A program made the position numbers and the translations under genes. A model generated the notes under the pieces. It did no database searches and was not told where the DNA came from. It worked only from the letters and a program-made list of their open reading frames with translations. Positions 8,014 through 15,955 of a DNA stretch of 64,000 nt are shown here, piece after piece; position 1 is the first letter of the stretch, and each line of letters opens with the position of its first letter. This stretch comes from Variovorax paradoxus B4 (GTDB taxonomy: Bacteria; Pseudomonadota; Gammaproteobacteria; Burkholderiales; Burkholderiaceae_C). Location of the stretch: positions 4,216,001-4,280,000 of the forward strand of contig NC_022247.1 of the NCBI RefSeq assembly GCF_000463015.1, written 5' to 3'.

Positions 8014-9090
8014 ATGACATACGCCGGCATCCCCTCTGCGGCCCCGCGCTGCGCCGCACTGGTTCGACAACTGAGCGCGGCATTCAATGCGGCGGCTCAT
8101 GTGCTCGCCGCCGCCGGAGGCCGCCCCCTGCGCGCCTGCCTCGCGCTCGAACACTGGCACGCCAACGCGTTGACCGCCGCCATCGAGCAACGCTACCCCG
8201 CCATGGCGGAACAACGCGTGGCCGTGCCCGATCGCCATTTCAAACACCGCGAAGACGATGCACCCTGCCTCGTGCCGCTGCCGGAGGACTGGGCCACCCC
8301 ATCCACGGACCCGGCGGTTGTTGGCTTGATCGCAAACGATCTCCCCGAATGGTTAAGGCAAGCCTGGCTGCATGCCGAGCAACGCCAGATGCGGCAACCT
8401 TTGTGCGGCGTGCTCTTCAGCGAAGCCAGCCCCGTCGCCATCGCTGACCATTGGGCCGGCCTGGGCGACCAGACGTCGCCCGCGGATGGCAGCGCGCGCC
8501 TCTTCCGGTACCAGGACGCGCGCGTGATGCAGCGCGCATGGCCCCTCCTGTCCGGCGCACAGCGCCAGGCATGGCTGGGCCCCGTGCGCCAATGGTGGGC
8601 GCTCGAGCAGCCATGGAGGCCATGGTCCTTTGCCGACCTGGTGCAGCAGGACGTCACCGCCACATCCCGCGAACCTGAATGGTTCCGTGCGTTCGTCCGG
8701 CCGGACAACGCCGAAGCGCTCTCTTCATCGGCTGCCGGCCGCCTGAGCTTCGAGCTTGGCCAATGGCACGCCGCTCATTCCGCTCCCGCGGGCCATCGCG
8801 TCTGGGCACGCCTTGCCGGCAACGATGTGCCGCCCGACCGGCAGCCCGATGGCGCTGCCATGAGCCGCATGCTGGCTCTGGGCCAGAGCCTCGGCTTGAA
8901 CGACGACAACCTGGAGGACTTCGTGGCCGTCACCTGGAAGGCACACGCATCCGCAGACATCAGCCGCGACGGCTTCTGGCAGTCGGCGCGCGAAGCCGAC
9001 CTGCTCGATCGAATCCTGGGCGCGTTGCGTCAACAGCCTGAAGCCCGGTTCGGCACCCTTTACGCCGAGGCCCAGCCTTCAGAAAGATAG
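8014..9090 (+). CDS. DUF4123-domain T6SS effector adaptor/chaperone
   Basis: A 358-residue protein resembling DUF4123 (Tap/TEC) adaptors, which load a specific effector onto its cognate VgrG. It lies 4 bp after vgrG and 16 bp before the toxin gene, the standard vgrG-DUF4123-effector order. The DUF4123-like part covers roughly the first half (RACLALEHWHANAL, a central W-rich LLSGAQRQAWLGPVRQWW segment). The C-terminal third is alpha-helical, with no motif I recognise. No signal peptide or membrane helix is seen, so it should be cytosolic. The start at 8014 is the first ATG after the vgrG stop; the open frame continues into vgrG but those codons overlap its conserved C-terminus. Confidence 0.78.
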   Translation: MTYAGIPSAAPRCAALVRQLSAAFNAAAHVLAAAGGRPLRACLALEHWHANALTAAIEQRYPAMAEQRVAVPDRHFKHREDDAPCLVPLPEDWATPSTDPAVVGLIANDLPEWLRQAWLHAEQRQMRQPLCGVLFSEASPVAIADHWAGLGDQTSPADGSARLFRYQDARVMQRAWPLLSGAQRQAWLGPVRQWWALEQPWRPWSFADLVQQDVTATSREPEWFRAFVRPDNAEALSSSAAGRLSFELGQWHAAHSAPAGHRVWARLAGNDVPPDRQPDGAAMSRMLALGQSLGLNDDNLEDFVAVTWKAHASADISRDGFWQSAREADLLDRILGALRQQPEARFGTLYAEAQPSER

Positions 9091-9106
9091 GAAGAAAGAA
9101 GCTCCG

Positions 9107-11788
9107 ATGCCCTGCGCCACACCGTGCAAGAACTGCGACCGCAAAGGCCTGCCCATCCTGTTCGTCCGCTATGCAGCGGCCTACAGCGCGCAGGCCAAGG
9201 GCATGAAAGCCCTCGAGCCGCTGCAACCCATGGGCCAGCTGCAAGCCCGGCCCGGAGGTGTCGCAATGCAGACGGCGCTGTACAACGTGCGCATGCTGCG
9301 CGCGGGCTACCTCTACCTGCGCATCGAGCGCAAGGGCGTCGGCCCCGAGTGGCAGGGCTACATCGTGCATCCGCATGGCTACCTCGGCGAATTCCCGGTG
9401 GGATTGCCGCAAGCGGCGGCTTCCCATCCGGCGTGCGAGATTGAGTTTCGCGGGGCCAACAGCTCGATGGTTTGGGTGGGCGACGCAAAGAACGTCACCA
9501 AGCTCGACTACATGTTCAACCCCGACCCGATCGACTACGAACACCTGAAGAAGGAGATCGAGCCGAACCTGGGCAAGTACATGCAGGGCTTCGATGTTGC
9601 AGGATGGGCGGGCGGGAGCACAAGCCAGAAGGACACGCTGCAGCCTGGGCAGTTGAATGGGCAAGTAGTGGAGTTCAGCGCCTTGAGCAGCGAGGCGGTC
9701 CGCGATGCATGCGAACCCCTCATGTACGGCTTGATGGGCAGCAATGCGCAGGAGCGGGGGTGGGGAGACTATGAGGAACAGGTGGAAGTCCGGACGCCGG
9801 CGGTAACGGCCATGGGCGACTTCACCGGGACCGAGGACGTGTCCTACGACACCCGCAAACGCGTCGGTCCAACTTACGACAAAGCCCATGGCAAGCGGCT
9901 GAGGAAGATGGTCGAGTTCCTGCACCTTCATAAGGGCGCGGTGGTGGCGTGCGAGGATGCCGTGGGCATTGCGCAGGAACTTGGGCACCTGCAATCAGAG
10001 GCCCATACTCCCTATAGTCACTGGCAGATCGAGCAAGCCAGCGGGTTCGCGAAGGGCGTGACCAATGAATGGGTTCTTCAAACGGCGGTGAGCGCAAAAG
10101 GCCTGCGGAGTCTCGTCAAGAAAGGCGCGTTCCGAGCGATCAGCGCCGGCTATGAGGAGTCCAAGAACTTTCACGCACCGTTGCCAAGCGATCCCCAGGC
10201 GCGCGCAGCAGAGCTGGCCGCGCGCAATGCCAACAGAGAGCGCAACAGAGCGCAGCAAGAGGCGACCGCTACCCAGAAGATGGACGCGAACTTCGCGCGG
10301 CTTTTCGATGAAGCGACGGCCACGAACTTTTCCGACACTGTTCACAAGACTGTGCGTGACAAGGTCGAGACTCTGCGTTCGAAGCTCGGAGAGGATCAAG
10401 GCCGCTGGCTGGTCAGTCCCTCTCTCTTCAAGGTGATGGAGCGCTACAGCAACAAGGACACGCGCGTAGACCGACCCGGAGGTGGAGCGAACCTGAGCCT
10501 TCAGTTGGCCCAGTGCCTGGCGGGCACCGAAAGCAATGACTGGGGCCACAAATGGCTGGAGCAACTGGACCTCTGGGGTGACAACGCCTTGTCGCGCACG
10601 TTGTGCTTCAACAATCTGGCGTACCTGGCATCGCTTCGGCAAGCGTCGGAAGGAGAAGGACAGACCGGGCAACCAGCAGCGCTGCCGGGACCCGACCCCA
10701 GCGCTCCATTGCTGGAGAGCCTGGCGGTCAAGCTCAAACTGCTCGCGGGGCGCGTCGGACTCGGCGACAAGGCTCTTGCGTTCATGGATGCGTTTCCCGC
10801 CATCGGCGAAAGCGGCAGGCTGCGCAAGCTGGCCTGGCCCGCGCATGTGATGACGTTGATGAGCGTCAAGATGGTTGCAGGTCTTGCCGCGTTGCCGGTG
10901 ACACGCAAGGAAGCGCAACTGGTCCGCTATATGGCGTTGACCGGCATCACTACGCTAGGGCGCACGGTCGAGAATGAGGCCGAGCGTTTGCAGTTGCGTG
11001 CGGACGACGTGAGGCGGGCGCAGATGCTTGGGCGGGCCGAGAAGCTGGCCAAGCTGTCCACGGCTCAGAAAGGCAAGGCCGGTGAAGCGGCGATGGCCCG
11101 AGCCAGAAGCGCCGCGCCTGGTTCACGAGCTGCGATGCTGGGCGGCGTCTTTGATTTTGGAGCCAGCTTGTTGAAGGGCGGGCAGCTCATCGTCAACCCC
11201 GACGGGCGCACCGCCGCGGAGATGGCAGGTAACGTCTTGCAGAGCATTGGCTCGATCGCAGACTGGCGCGCCAAGGCGTACGAAGAGACGATCTTCAAGG
11301 GCATCAGGGGCGTCAATGTATACAAAGAAAAAGTCCTGGAAATCAGTTTGGACTCGTTGAATCTCACGCAACTAAGAAACCTTCAGAAAATGGCGTTCAA
11401 GTTCTTGCTGCCTGCGGCGATGGTTTCTGTTTGGTTCGATGGGATGGACGCAAATTTGTCTCTAGATCGTAGACAGTACGGCTTGGCCGCAGCTCAGTTT
11501 GCGAGTGTTGCGGGCACGATTTTCACGATAGGCGCGACAACTGTCGTCGCATTCGATATCTCGATCTTGGGGGTTTCGGCTGCAAGTTTGGGCGCGGCAT
11601 TGGGGCTAATTGGCGCAGTGCTAATAGTTGCGACAATTATCGCAATCGGCGTACTGAAAGAGGATGAATGGATCAACTGGCTGTCGGACTGTCCTCTTAA
11701 CAAGAAAAAGACACCGATTCACGCTAACTTGCACGAAACCCTACAAAAACTGGCAAATGTGCAGGCCGACCTTAAGGCGTCGCACTAG
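9107..11788 (+). CDS. T6SS effector, BTH_I2691/VasX-like membrane-targeting toxin
   Basis: An 893-residue protein with the VasX/BTH_I2691 N-terminal signature: a CxxC pair (CKNC) followed by GLPILFVRYA, then YNVRMLRAGYLYL and HPHGYLGEFPV. VasX-type effectors insert into the target inner membrane and dissipate its potential. The long middle (about 250-720) is helical. Hydrophobic helices lie near 761-776, 794-816 and 817-848, followed by a charged tail, which fits a colicin-like pore-forming end. GAAAG precedes the ATG. It follows the DUF4123 adaptor and precedes a membrane protein likely to be its immunity factor. The last 450 bases are clearly lower in GC than the N-terminal half, suggesting a swapped toxin tip. 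Confidence 0.8.
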   Translation: MPCATPCKNCDRKGLPILFVRYAAAYSAQAKGMKALEPLQPMGQLQARPGGVAMQTALYNVRMLRAGYLYLRIERKGVGPEWQGYIVHPHGYLGEFPVGLPQAAASHPACEIEFRGANSSMVWVGDAKNVTKLDYMFNPDPIDYEHLKKEIEPNLGKYMQGFDVAGWAGGSTSQKDTLQPGQLNGQVVEFSALSSEAVRDACEPLMYGLMGSNAQERGWGDYEEQVEVRTPAVTAMGDFTGTEDVSYDTRKRVGPTYDKAHGKRLRKMVEFLHLHKGAVVACEDAVGIAQELGHLQSEAHTPYSHWQIEQASGFAKGVTNEWVLQTAVSAKGLRSLVKKGAFRAISAGYEESKNFHAPLPSDPQARAAELAARNANRERNRAQQEATATQKMDANFARLFDEATATNFSDTVHKTVRDKVETLRSKLGEDQGRWLVSPSLFKVMERYSNKDTRVDRPGGGANLSLQLAQCLAGTESNDWGHKWLEQLDLWGDNALSRTLCFNNLAYLASLRQASEGEGQTGQPAALPGPDPSAPLLESLAVKLKLLAGRVGLGDKALAFMDAFPAIGESGRLRKLAWPAHVMTLMSVKMVAGLAALPVTRKEAQLVRYMALTGITTLGRTVENEAERLQLRADDVRRAQMLGRAEKLAKLSTAQKGKAGEAAMARARSAAPGSRAAMLGGVFDFGASLLKGGQLIVNPDGRTAAEMAGNVLQSIGSIADWRAKAYEETIFKGIRGVNVYKEKVLEISLDSLNLTQLRNLQKMAFKFLLPAAMVSVWFDGMDANLSLDRRQYGLAAAQFASVAGTIFTIGATTVVAFDISILGVSAASLGAALGLIGAVLIVATIIAIGVLKEDEWINWLSDCPLNKKKTPIHANLHETLQKLANVQADLKASH

Positions 11789-11797
11789 AAAGCAAGA

Positions 11798-12916
11798 ATG
11801 TTTCCCAATGAACACGTGTATCAGCGCGCGCGCAGGCGATCACTCGCTGAAGGACGCAAATGCGTGCAAGCCGACGGAGATAAAAGGCTTTGGAAAGTAT
11901 ATGAGCGAGCCGAAACTAACGACCCCATTCTTCCGAGTCGTTGCGCCTATGCACAGAATAACTTGTATTTTGAAATATGCAATTCAGGATGGGAATTGCA
12001 ATGGAAATCTGGAATTGGAACAATTTTCATCTTGTTGCCCTGCTTGACAGTATTTTGGGGGTTCTATGGGTTCGCTGTGCACCCCCTTCTGTTTGATCAG
12101 CTCATCGCATTCTTCAGGGTGATTTCCTATGAGCCCGAGATGTCACCATTGCTATGGATGGGATGGCTTTTACTTTTCCCCTTGTCCCTCGGCTGTTGTG
12201 TCTTGCTCTGGTTGTGGTTCGACATCATGGGCGTACGCACGTGCTTCTTCACCTATGCGCGAGGCCGCATCCGCTTCAATCGAGTGACGCGTAAGGTCTA
12301 TCTGCTGAGGCCACGAAGTTGCGGCGGCAACGCCGTATTCGACTGGGATCGCCTGCGCGCCATCGTCGACATGGATGGCTATGACTTGCTTGCCAGAAAG
12401 AACGGAGCGCCCGGCAAGGCGGCGTACTACTCGCTCATTCTCCACCACCCGCCCTTCGACGCTGCCGACCCACACGCCAAGGGCGAAGACGCCATCTTCG
12501 TCGGCCCCACATTGCCCATGCAGCACGACGCGGCTCCGCTGTGGGAATACATCCGCCGCTACATGGAATACGGTCCTGGCCGGGAGGGCATTCCTGAGCG
12601 AATAGGGCAAGAGCACACAACCTACTGCGGCAAGCCCAGTTCCAGCCAGTACAAGCTGGAGCAACGCCCAGGGGTGATGGAAACTGCGTATCACATGCTC
12701 AGCCAAGTCACCTGTTCATGGCCCGTATTCCCGAAGGAATGGCAAAGCGATTCAGGGATGGGTGAACCGGAAGACAAGCCGGTGCAAACGGGCGCGGTGA
12801 TGACAGCCCTCGTCTACCGGACACAAGGCAAGCTGAGCAAGGCCGACGAGATCGAATTCCTGCAGCATTGGGGAACGGCCGAGGCGTTGCAAGAAGCGAT
12901 GTCACGCAAGGAGTGA
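11798..12916 (+). CDS. DUF6708-like membrane protein, probable immunity to the upstream toxin
   Basis: A 372-residue protein that resembles DUF6708 proteins commonly found beside BTH_I2691-type effectors. Two strong hydrophobic segments lie near 73-97 (FILLPCLTVFWGFYGFAV) and 121-146 (LLWMGWLLLFPLSLGCCVLLWLW). A soluble domain follows, containing FFTYARGRIRFNRVTRKVYLLRP and FDWDRLRAIV. A membrane-anchored partner suits a pore-forming toxin, as with VasX and its immunity protein TsiV2. It starts 9 bp after the toxin stop, so the two are co-transcribed. The first 350 bases are AT-rich like the toxin end. The immunity role is inferred from position and topology. Confidence 0.65.
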   Translation: MFPNEHVYQRARRRSLAEGRKCVQADGDKRLWKVYERAETNDPILPSRCAYAQNNLYFEICNSGWELQWKSGIGTIFILLPCLTVFWGFYGFAVHPLLFDQLIAFFRVISYEPEMSPLLWMGWLLLFPLSLGCCVLLWLWFDIMGVRTCFFTYARGRIRFNRVTRKVYLLRPRSCGGNAVFDWDRLRAIVDMDGYDLLARKNGAPGKAAYYSLILHHPPFDAADPHAKGEDAIFVGPTLPMQHDAAPLWEYIRRYMEYGPGREGIPERIGQEHTTYCGKPSSSQYKLEQRPGVMETAYHMLSQVTCSWPVFPKEWQSDSGMGEPEDKPVQTGAVMTALVYRTQGKLSKADEIEFLQHWGTAEALQEAMSRKE

Positions 12917-12991
12917 ATGCGACTGCAAATTGCCGTGCATGCACTGCTCCGGACGCATCTGCGCGAATGATGAACCGGGCCGCGTCTTCGT

Positions 12992-13957
12992 TCAGCCCGC
13001 CACACCAAACCCCGTGTCGAACGTCCCCTTCACATCCAGCGGCTGCTTGATGAGCCCCACCTGTCGGTAGAAATCCGCCGTGCCCTGTTGGTCGGCGATG
13101 ACCTGCGCATCGATGGGTATCCACTTCTGCTGGCGGCGCTCGAACTGCAGCTTGGCCGCCTCGGGCGGAATGCCGATGATGCGGGCCAGTGCGGCCGAGT
13201 AGGCATCGACGTTGCGGTACGACCAGAGCTGGGCCTTCACCACGCGTTGCAGAAAGTCCTGCAGCACCGGCCGCTTGGCGGCAATGGCGGCATCGGCGGC
13301 CGCGAGGTAGCTGAGCCCCGGCAGCAGCCCGCGCCCGCTCACGAGCACGCGCGCATGGCGGCTGACCTCGGCCAGCGCGGTGTAGGGCTCCCAGGTGGCC
13401 CACGCATCGACCGAGCCCTGCGTGAGCGCGAGCTTGGCATCGGCGGGCGCTAGGAAGCGGATGTTGACCTCCTCGGGCTTGAGGCCCGCCGCGGTGATGG
13501 CCTTGAGCGTCACGTAGTGGGCGATGGAGCCGCGGTTGGTGGCGATGCTCCTGCCCTTGAGATCGGCCGCGGTCTTGAGCGGCGAGTCGGGCCGCACCAG
13601 CACGGCCGTGCCGTACGAATCCGAACGGTTCGCGCCGATGGCCTTGACGCGCGTGCCGGCCGCAAGCGCAAAGATGAGCGGCGCATCGCCGATGGGGCCG
13701 GAATCGACCGCCGCGGCATTCAGCGCTTCGGCCAGCGGCGCGGCTGCGGGGAATTCGGACCACTGGATGTCGTAGCCCAGGCCTTCGAGTCCGCCTGCCG
13801 CTTCGAGCAGCGCGCGCAGTCCGCCCTTCTGGTCGCCGGCCTTCAGGACTGGGCAGCCCTGTGCGCGGGCCTGCAATGAGAAGGCGGGCAGGGCCACGGC
13901 AGCGGCGAGGCCGCTTGCGAGCAGCTGCCGGCGTGATCGGTTGTGGTGTGGGTTCAT
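12992..13957 (-). CDS. Sulfonate-type ABC transporter substrate-binding protein (SsuA/TauA-like), third in the operon
   Basis: A 321-residue periplasmic binding protein of the SsuA/NrtA/TauA class. The N-terminus has a twin-arginine-like signal (SRRQLLASGLAAAVALPAF, cleavage likely after ARA near residue 32). The mature part has the family segments DQKGGLRALLEAAGG, PIGDAPLIFALAAGT and KGRSIATNRGSIAHYV. VDAWATWEPY is the characteristic domain-crossover motif. It is the last gene of the minus-strand organosulfur operon, 29 bp after the cytochrome c gene. It resembles the binding protein at 22366-23346 more than the other two. Confidence 0.87.
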   Translation of the reverse strand: MNPHHNRSRRQLLASGLAAAVALPAFSLQARAQGCPVLKAGDQKGGLRALLEAAGGLEGLGYDIQWSEFPAAAPLAEALNAAAVDSGPIGDAPLIFALAAGTRVKAIGANRSDSYGTAVLVRPDSPLKTAADLKGRSIATNRGSIAHYVTLKAITAAGLKPEEVNIRFLAPADAKLALTQGSVDAWATWEPYTALAEVSRHARVLVSGRGLLPGLSYLAAADAAIAAKRPVLQDFLQRVVKAQLWSYRNVDAYSAALARIIGIPPEAAKLQFERRQQKWIPIDAQVIADQQGTADFYRQVGLIKQPLDVKGTFDTGFGVAG

Positions 13958-13986
13958 GGGTTCTCCGTGTTCAGTAAAAAGATCAG

Positions 13987-15156
13987 TCAATGGATGAAGC
14001 CGCCCTTGACGAAGCGCACCGGCTGCGCGTCCATGCGGGCGATCAGCGCGCCCAGGCCATCGGCAGGCAGTGCAGCAGCGACCTGCTCCGCCGCCGCGAC
14101 GGGCGCACGTTCGCTGCGGCACAGCAGGTCGTCGTCCGACCAGCCCGCCTTGCCGGGCGCACCGCGTGCGCGCAGCCAGCCGTCGCGATCGGCAATCAGT
14201 TGGGTGCCGGCCAATTGCTCGGTGCCGGCGATGAGCGCCAGTGCCTCCCATGCGGCGGCGGAATCGGCCACGCAATCGGCGGACGTTGCCACCGCGCTCG
14301 AAGGCGGCCGCAGCAGCACGGTGACGAGGCGCGGGTCTTCCACTGGCGCTGCGCCGCCCGCCACGATGCGCACGCGCTGCCCGCGCCAGCTTGCGAGCAA
14401 CCGAGGCGGCTGCGAACCGCAGCGCACCGCCATGTCGGGCAGGCCGATGGGCTGCGGCCAGTTGCCGAGCGCACGCAGGCTCTGGCCCGCGCCCTGCGCC
14501 TTCATGTAGTCGACCAGCGCCCAGGCGTCGGCCTCGTTGAGCTTTGCGGCGAAGCCGGGCATGGTGGGTTGGCCGCCCTGCTGCGCATCGCGCGTGCCGT
14601 GGAGGATGCGCCAGAGCAGGTCGCCATCGGCGCGCCGCCATAGCAACGGGCCGCTGAGGTCCGGCGGCCACACCGCCAGCGAGGCTGCGAGTGGACCTTC
14701 GCCCTTGCCGTTCGCGCCGTGGCAGGCCACGCAGTTCTGTTGGTAGAGCACGCGGCCCTGGGCGATGGACTCGGCCGTGAAGCCGGTCGGCGATGCCTGA
14801 AAGCTGGTGGGCGTCGCGGGCACCAGCACCACGCGCGGCTCGGGCCAGGGCGCGGCGATCAGCAGCATCGGCACCAGCGCCAGCAGGTAGTAGCGCGGCC
14901 GCCGCCACAAGAAGGCCAGCAGCAACGCGAGCACCGCCACGGCGACGAACACCAGTGTCCACGCCAAGCTGCGCGCCTGCCCCAGGTCGATCAGCAGGTT
15001 CTCGCCCGACAGCCGCCGCGCCCACGGCCACGCCGGCTGGCCGTGCACATGCTGCGCGAGCCCGAGTGCATCGAGCACGCGCAGCAACTGCAGCTGGGCG
15101 CCTTGCAGCAGGCCGATCAGCAGGTTGAGCCAATCGGCCTCGGGCGTGCTGTTCAT
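13987..15156 (-). CDS. Membrane-anchored cytochrome c in the organosulfur operon
   Basis: A 389-residue protein with two hydrophobic segments (about 64-84 and 89-103) followed by a cytochrome c domain. The heme motif is C142-V-A-C145-H146, and Met199 in QPTMPGF is the likely distal ligand. The C-terminal part (about 225-389) is not cytochrome-like. It contains QLIADRDGWLRARG, reminiscent of thioredoxin or peroxiredoxin folds, but has no CxxC. The start at 15156 is 1 bp after the ATPase stop, so it is translated within the ABC operon. A c-type cytochrome is not a standard part of sulfonate transport, so it may take electrons from a periplasmic or membrane oxidation step. That role is inference. 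Confidence 0.75.
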   Translation of the reverse strand: MNSTPEADWLNLLIGLLQGAQLQLLRVLDALGLAQHVHGQPAWPWARRLSGENLLIDLGQARSLAWTLVFVAVAVLALLLAFLWRRPRYYLLALVPMLLIAAPWPEPRVVLVPATPTSFQASPTGFTAESIAQGRVLYQQNCVACHGANGKGEGPLAASLAVWPPDLSGPLLWRRADGDLLWRILHGTRDAQQGGQPTMPGFAAKLNEADAWALVDYMKAQGAGQSLRALGNWPQPIGLPDMAVRCGSQPPRLLASWRGQRVRIVAGGAAPVEDPRLVTVLLRPPSSAVATSADCVADSAAAWEALALIAGTEQLAGTQLIADRDGWLRARGAPGKAGWSDDDLLCRSERAPVAAAEQVAAALPADGLGALIARMDAQPVRFVKGGFIH

Positions 15157-15157
15157 C

Positions 15158-15955
15158 TCACCAGGTGGCGTCGAGCCCCAGGTGCCGCAATGCTTCGTGG
15201 CGAAGCTCGGCCAAACGCGCATGGCCGCGATGCCGCGGATACGGCAAGTCGACCACGATCTCCGCCGAAATGCGCGCCGGCCGGTCGCTCAGCACGATCA
15301 CGCGGTTGGCGAGGAACAGGGCCTCTTCCACATCGTGCGTCACCAGCAGCGCCGAGAAGCCCGCGCGCTGCCACAGGTTGACCAGCTCGCTCTGCATTGC
15401 AATGCGCGTGAGCGAATCGAGCTTGCCGAGCGGCTCGTCGAGCACCAGCAGCTGCGGATCGTTGACCAGCGCGCGCGCCAGCGCCACGCGCTGCGCCATG
15501 CCGCCCGAGAGCTGGTGCGGAAAGGCCTTGGCAAAGTCGGTGAGGCCGACAAGCTTCAGCGCCTCGTCGACGCGCCCGCGCTGCGCCTTGAGCACGCCGC
15601 GCGCCTGCAGGCCCAGCGCCACGTTGTCCCACACGCTGCGCCAGGGGTAGAGCGTCGGGTCCTGGAACACGACGATGCGCGACGGGTCAGGCCGCGTGAT
15701 GGGCGCATCGTCCTGCGTGATTCGGCCAGCCGTGGCGGGCTCGAGCCCGGCCACCAGGCGCAGCAGCGTCGACTTGCCGCAGCCGCTCGGCCCCAGCAGC
15801 GCGACGAACTCGCCGGGCTTCACCGAGAGGTCGATGTCGTCGAGCACCTGCAGCGGCCCCGCGGGCACATCGAACCAATGGCTCACGCCGCGGATATCGA
15901 TGTGCGCGCCGGCCTGGCGCACGCCTGCATCGGCCGTTGTTGCGGTGGCTACCAT
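15158..15955 (-). CDS. Sulfonate/nitrate-type ABC transporter ATP-binding protein (SsuB/TauB-like)
   Basis: A 265-residue cytosolic ATPase energising uptake with the permease encoded immediately before it. Walker A is GPSGCGKST (near residue 55). The Q-loop FQDPTLYPWRSVWDNV matches the SsuB/NrtD/TauB subfamily. The signature is LSGGMAQR, Walker B is LLVLDEP, and the switch histidine lies in LLVTHDVEEALFLA. Its start overlaps the permease end by 7 bp and its stop is 1 bp before the cytochrome c start, so it is tightly coupled in the operon. Confidence 0.93.
   Translation of the reverse strand: MVATATTADAGVRQAGAHIDIRGVSHWFDVPAGPLQVLDDIDLSVKPGEFVALLGPSGCGKSTLLRLVAGLEPATAGRITQDDAPITRPDPSRIVVFQDPTLYPWRSVWDNVALGLQARGVLKAQRGRVDEALKLVGLTDFAKAFPHQLSGGMAQRVALARALVNDPQLLVLDEPLGKLDSLTRIAMQSELVNLWQRAGFSALLVTHDVEEALFLANRVIVLSDRPARISAEIVVDLPYPRHRGHARLAELRHEALRHLGLDATW

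Noticed and set aside
8960..9994. Minus-strand open frame of about 340 codons opposite the T6SS toxin
   Set aside because: It overlaps the conserved N-terminus of the toxin and the adaptor end, and the product resembles no known family.
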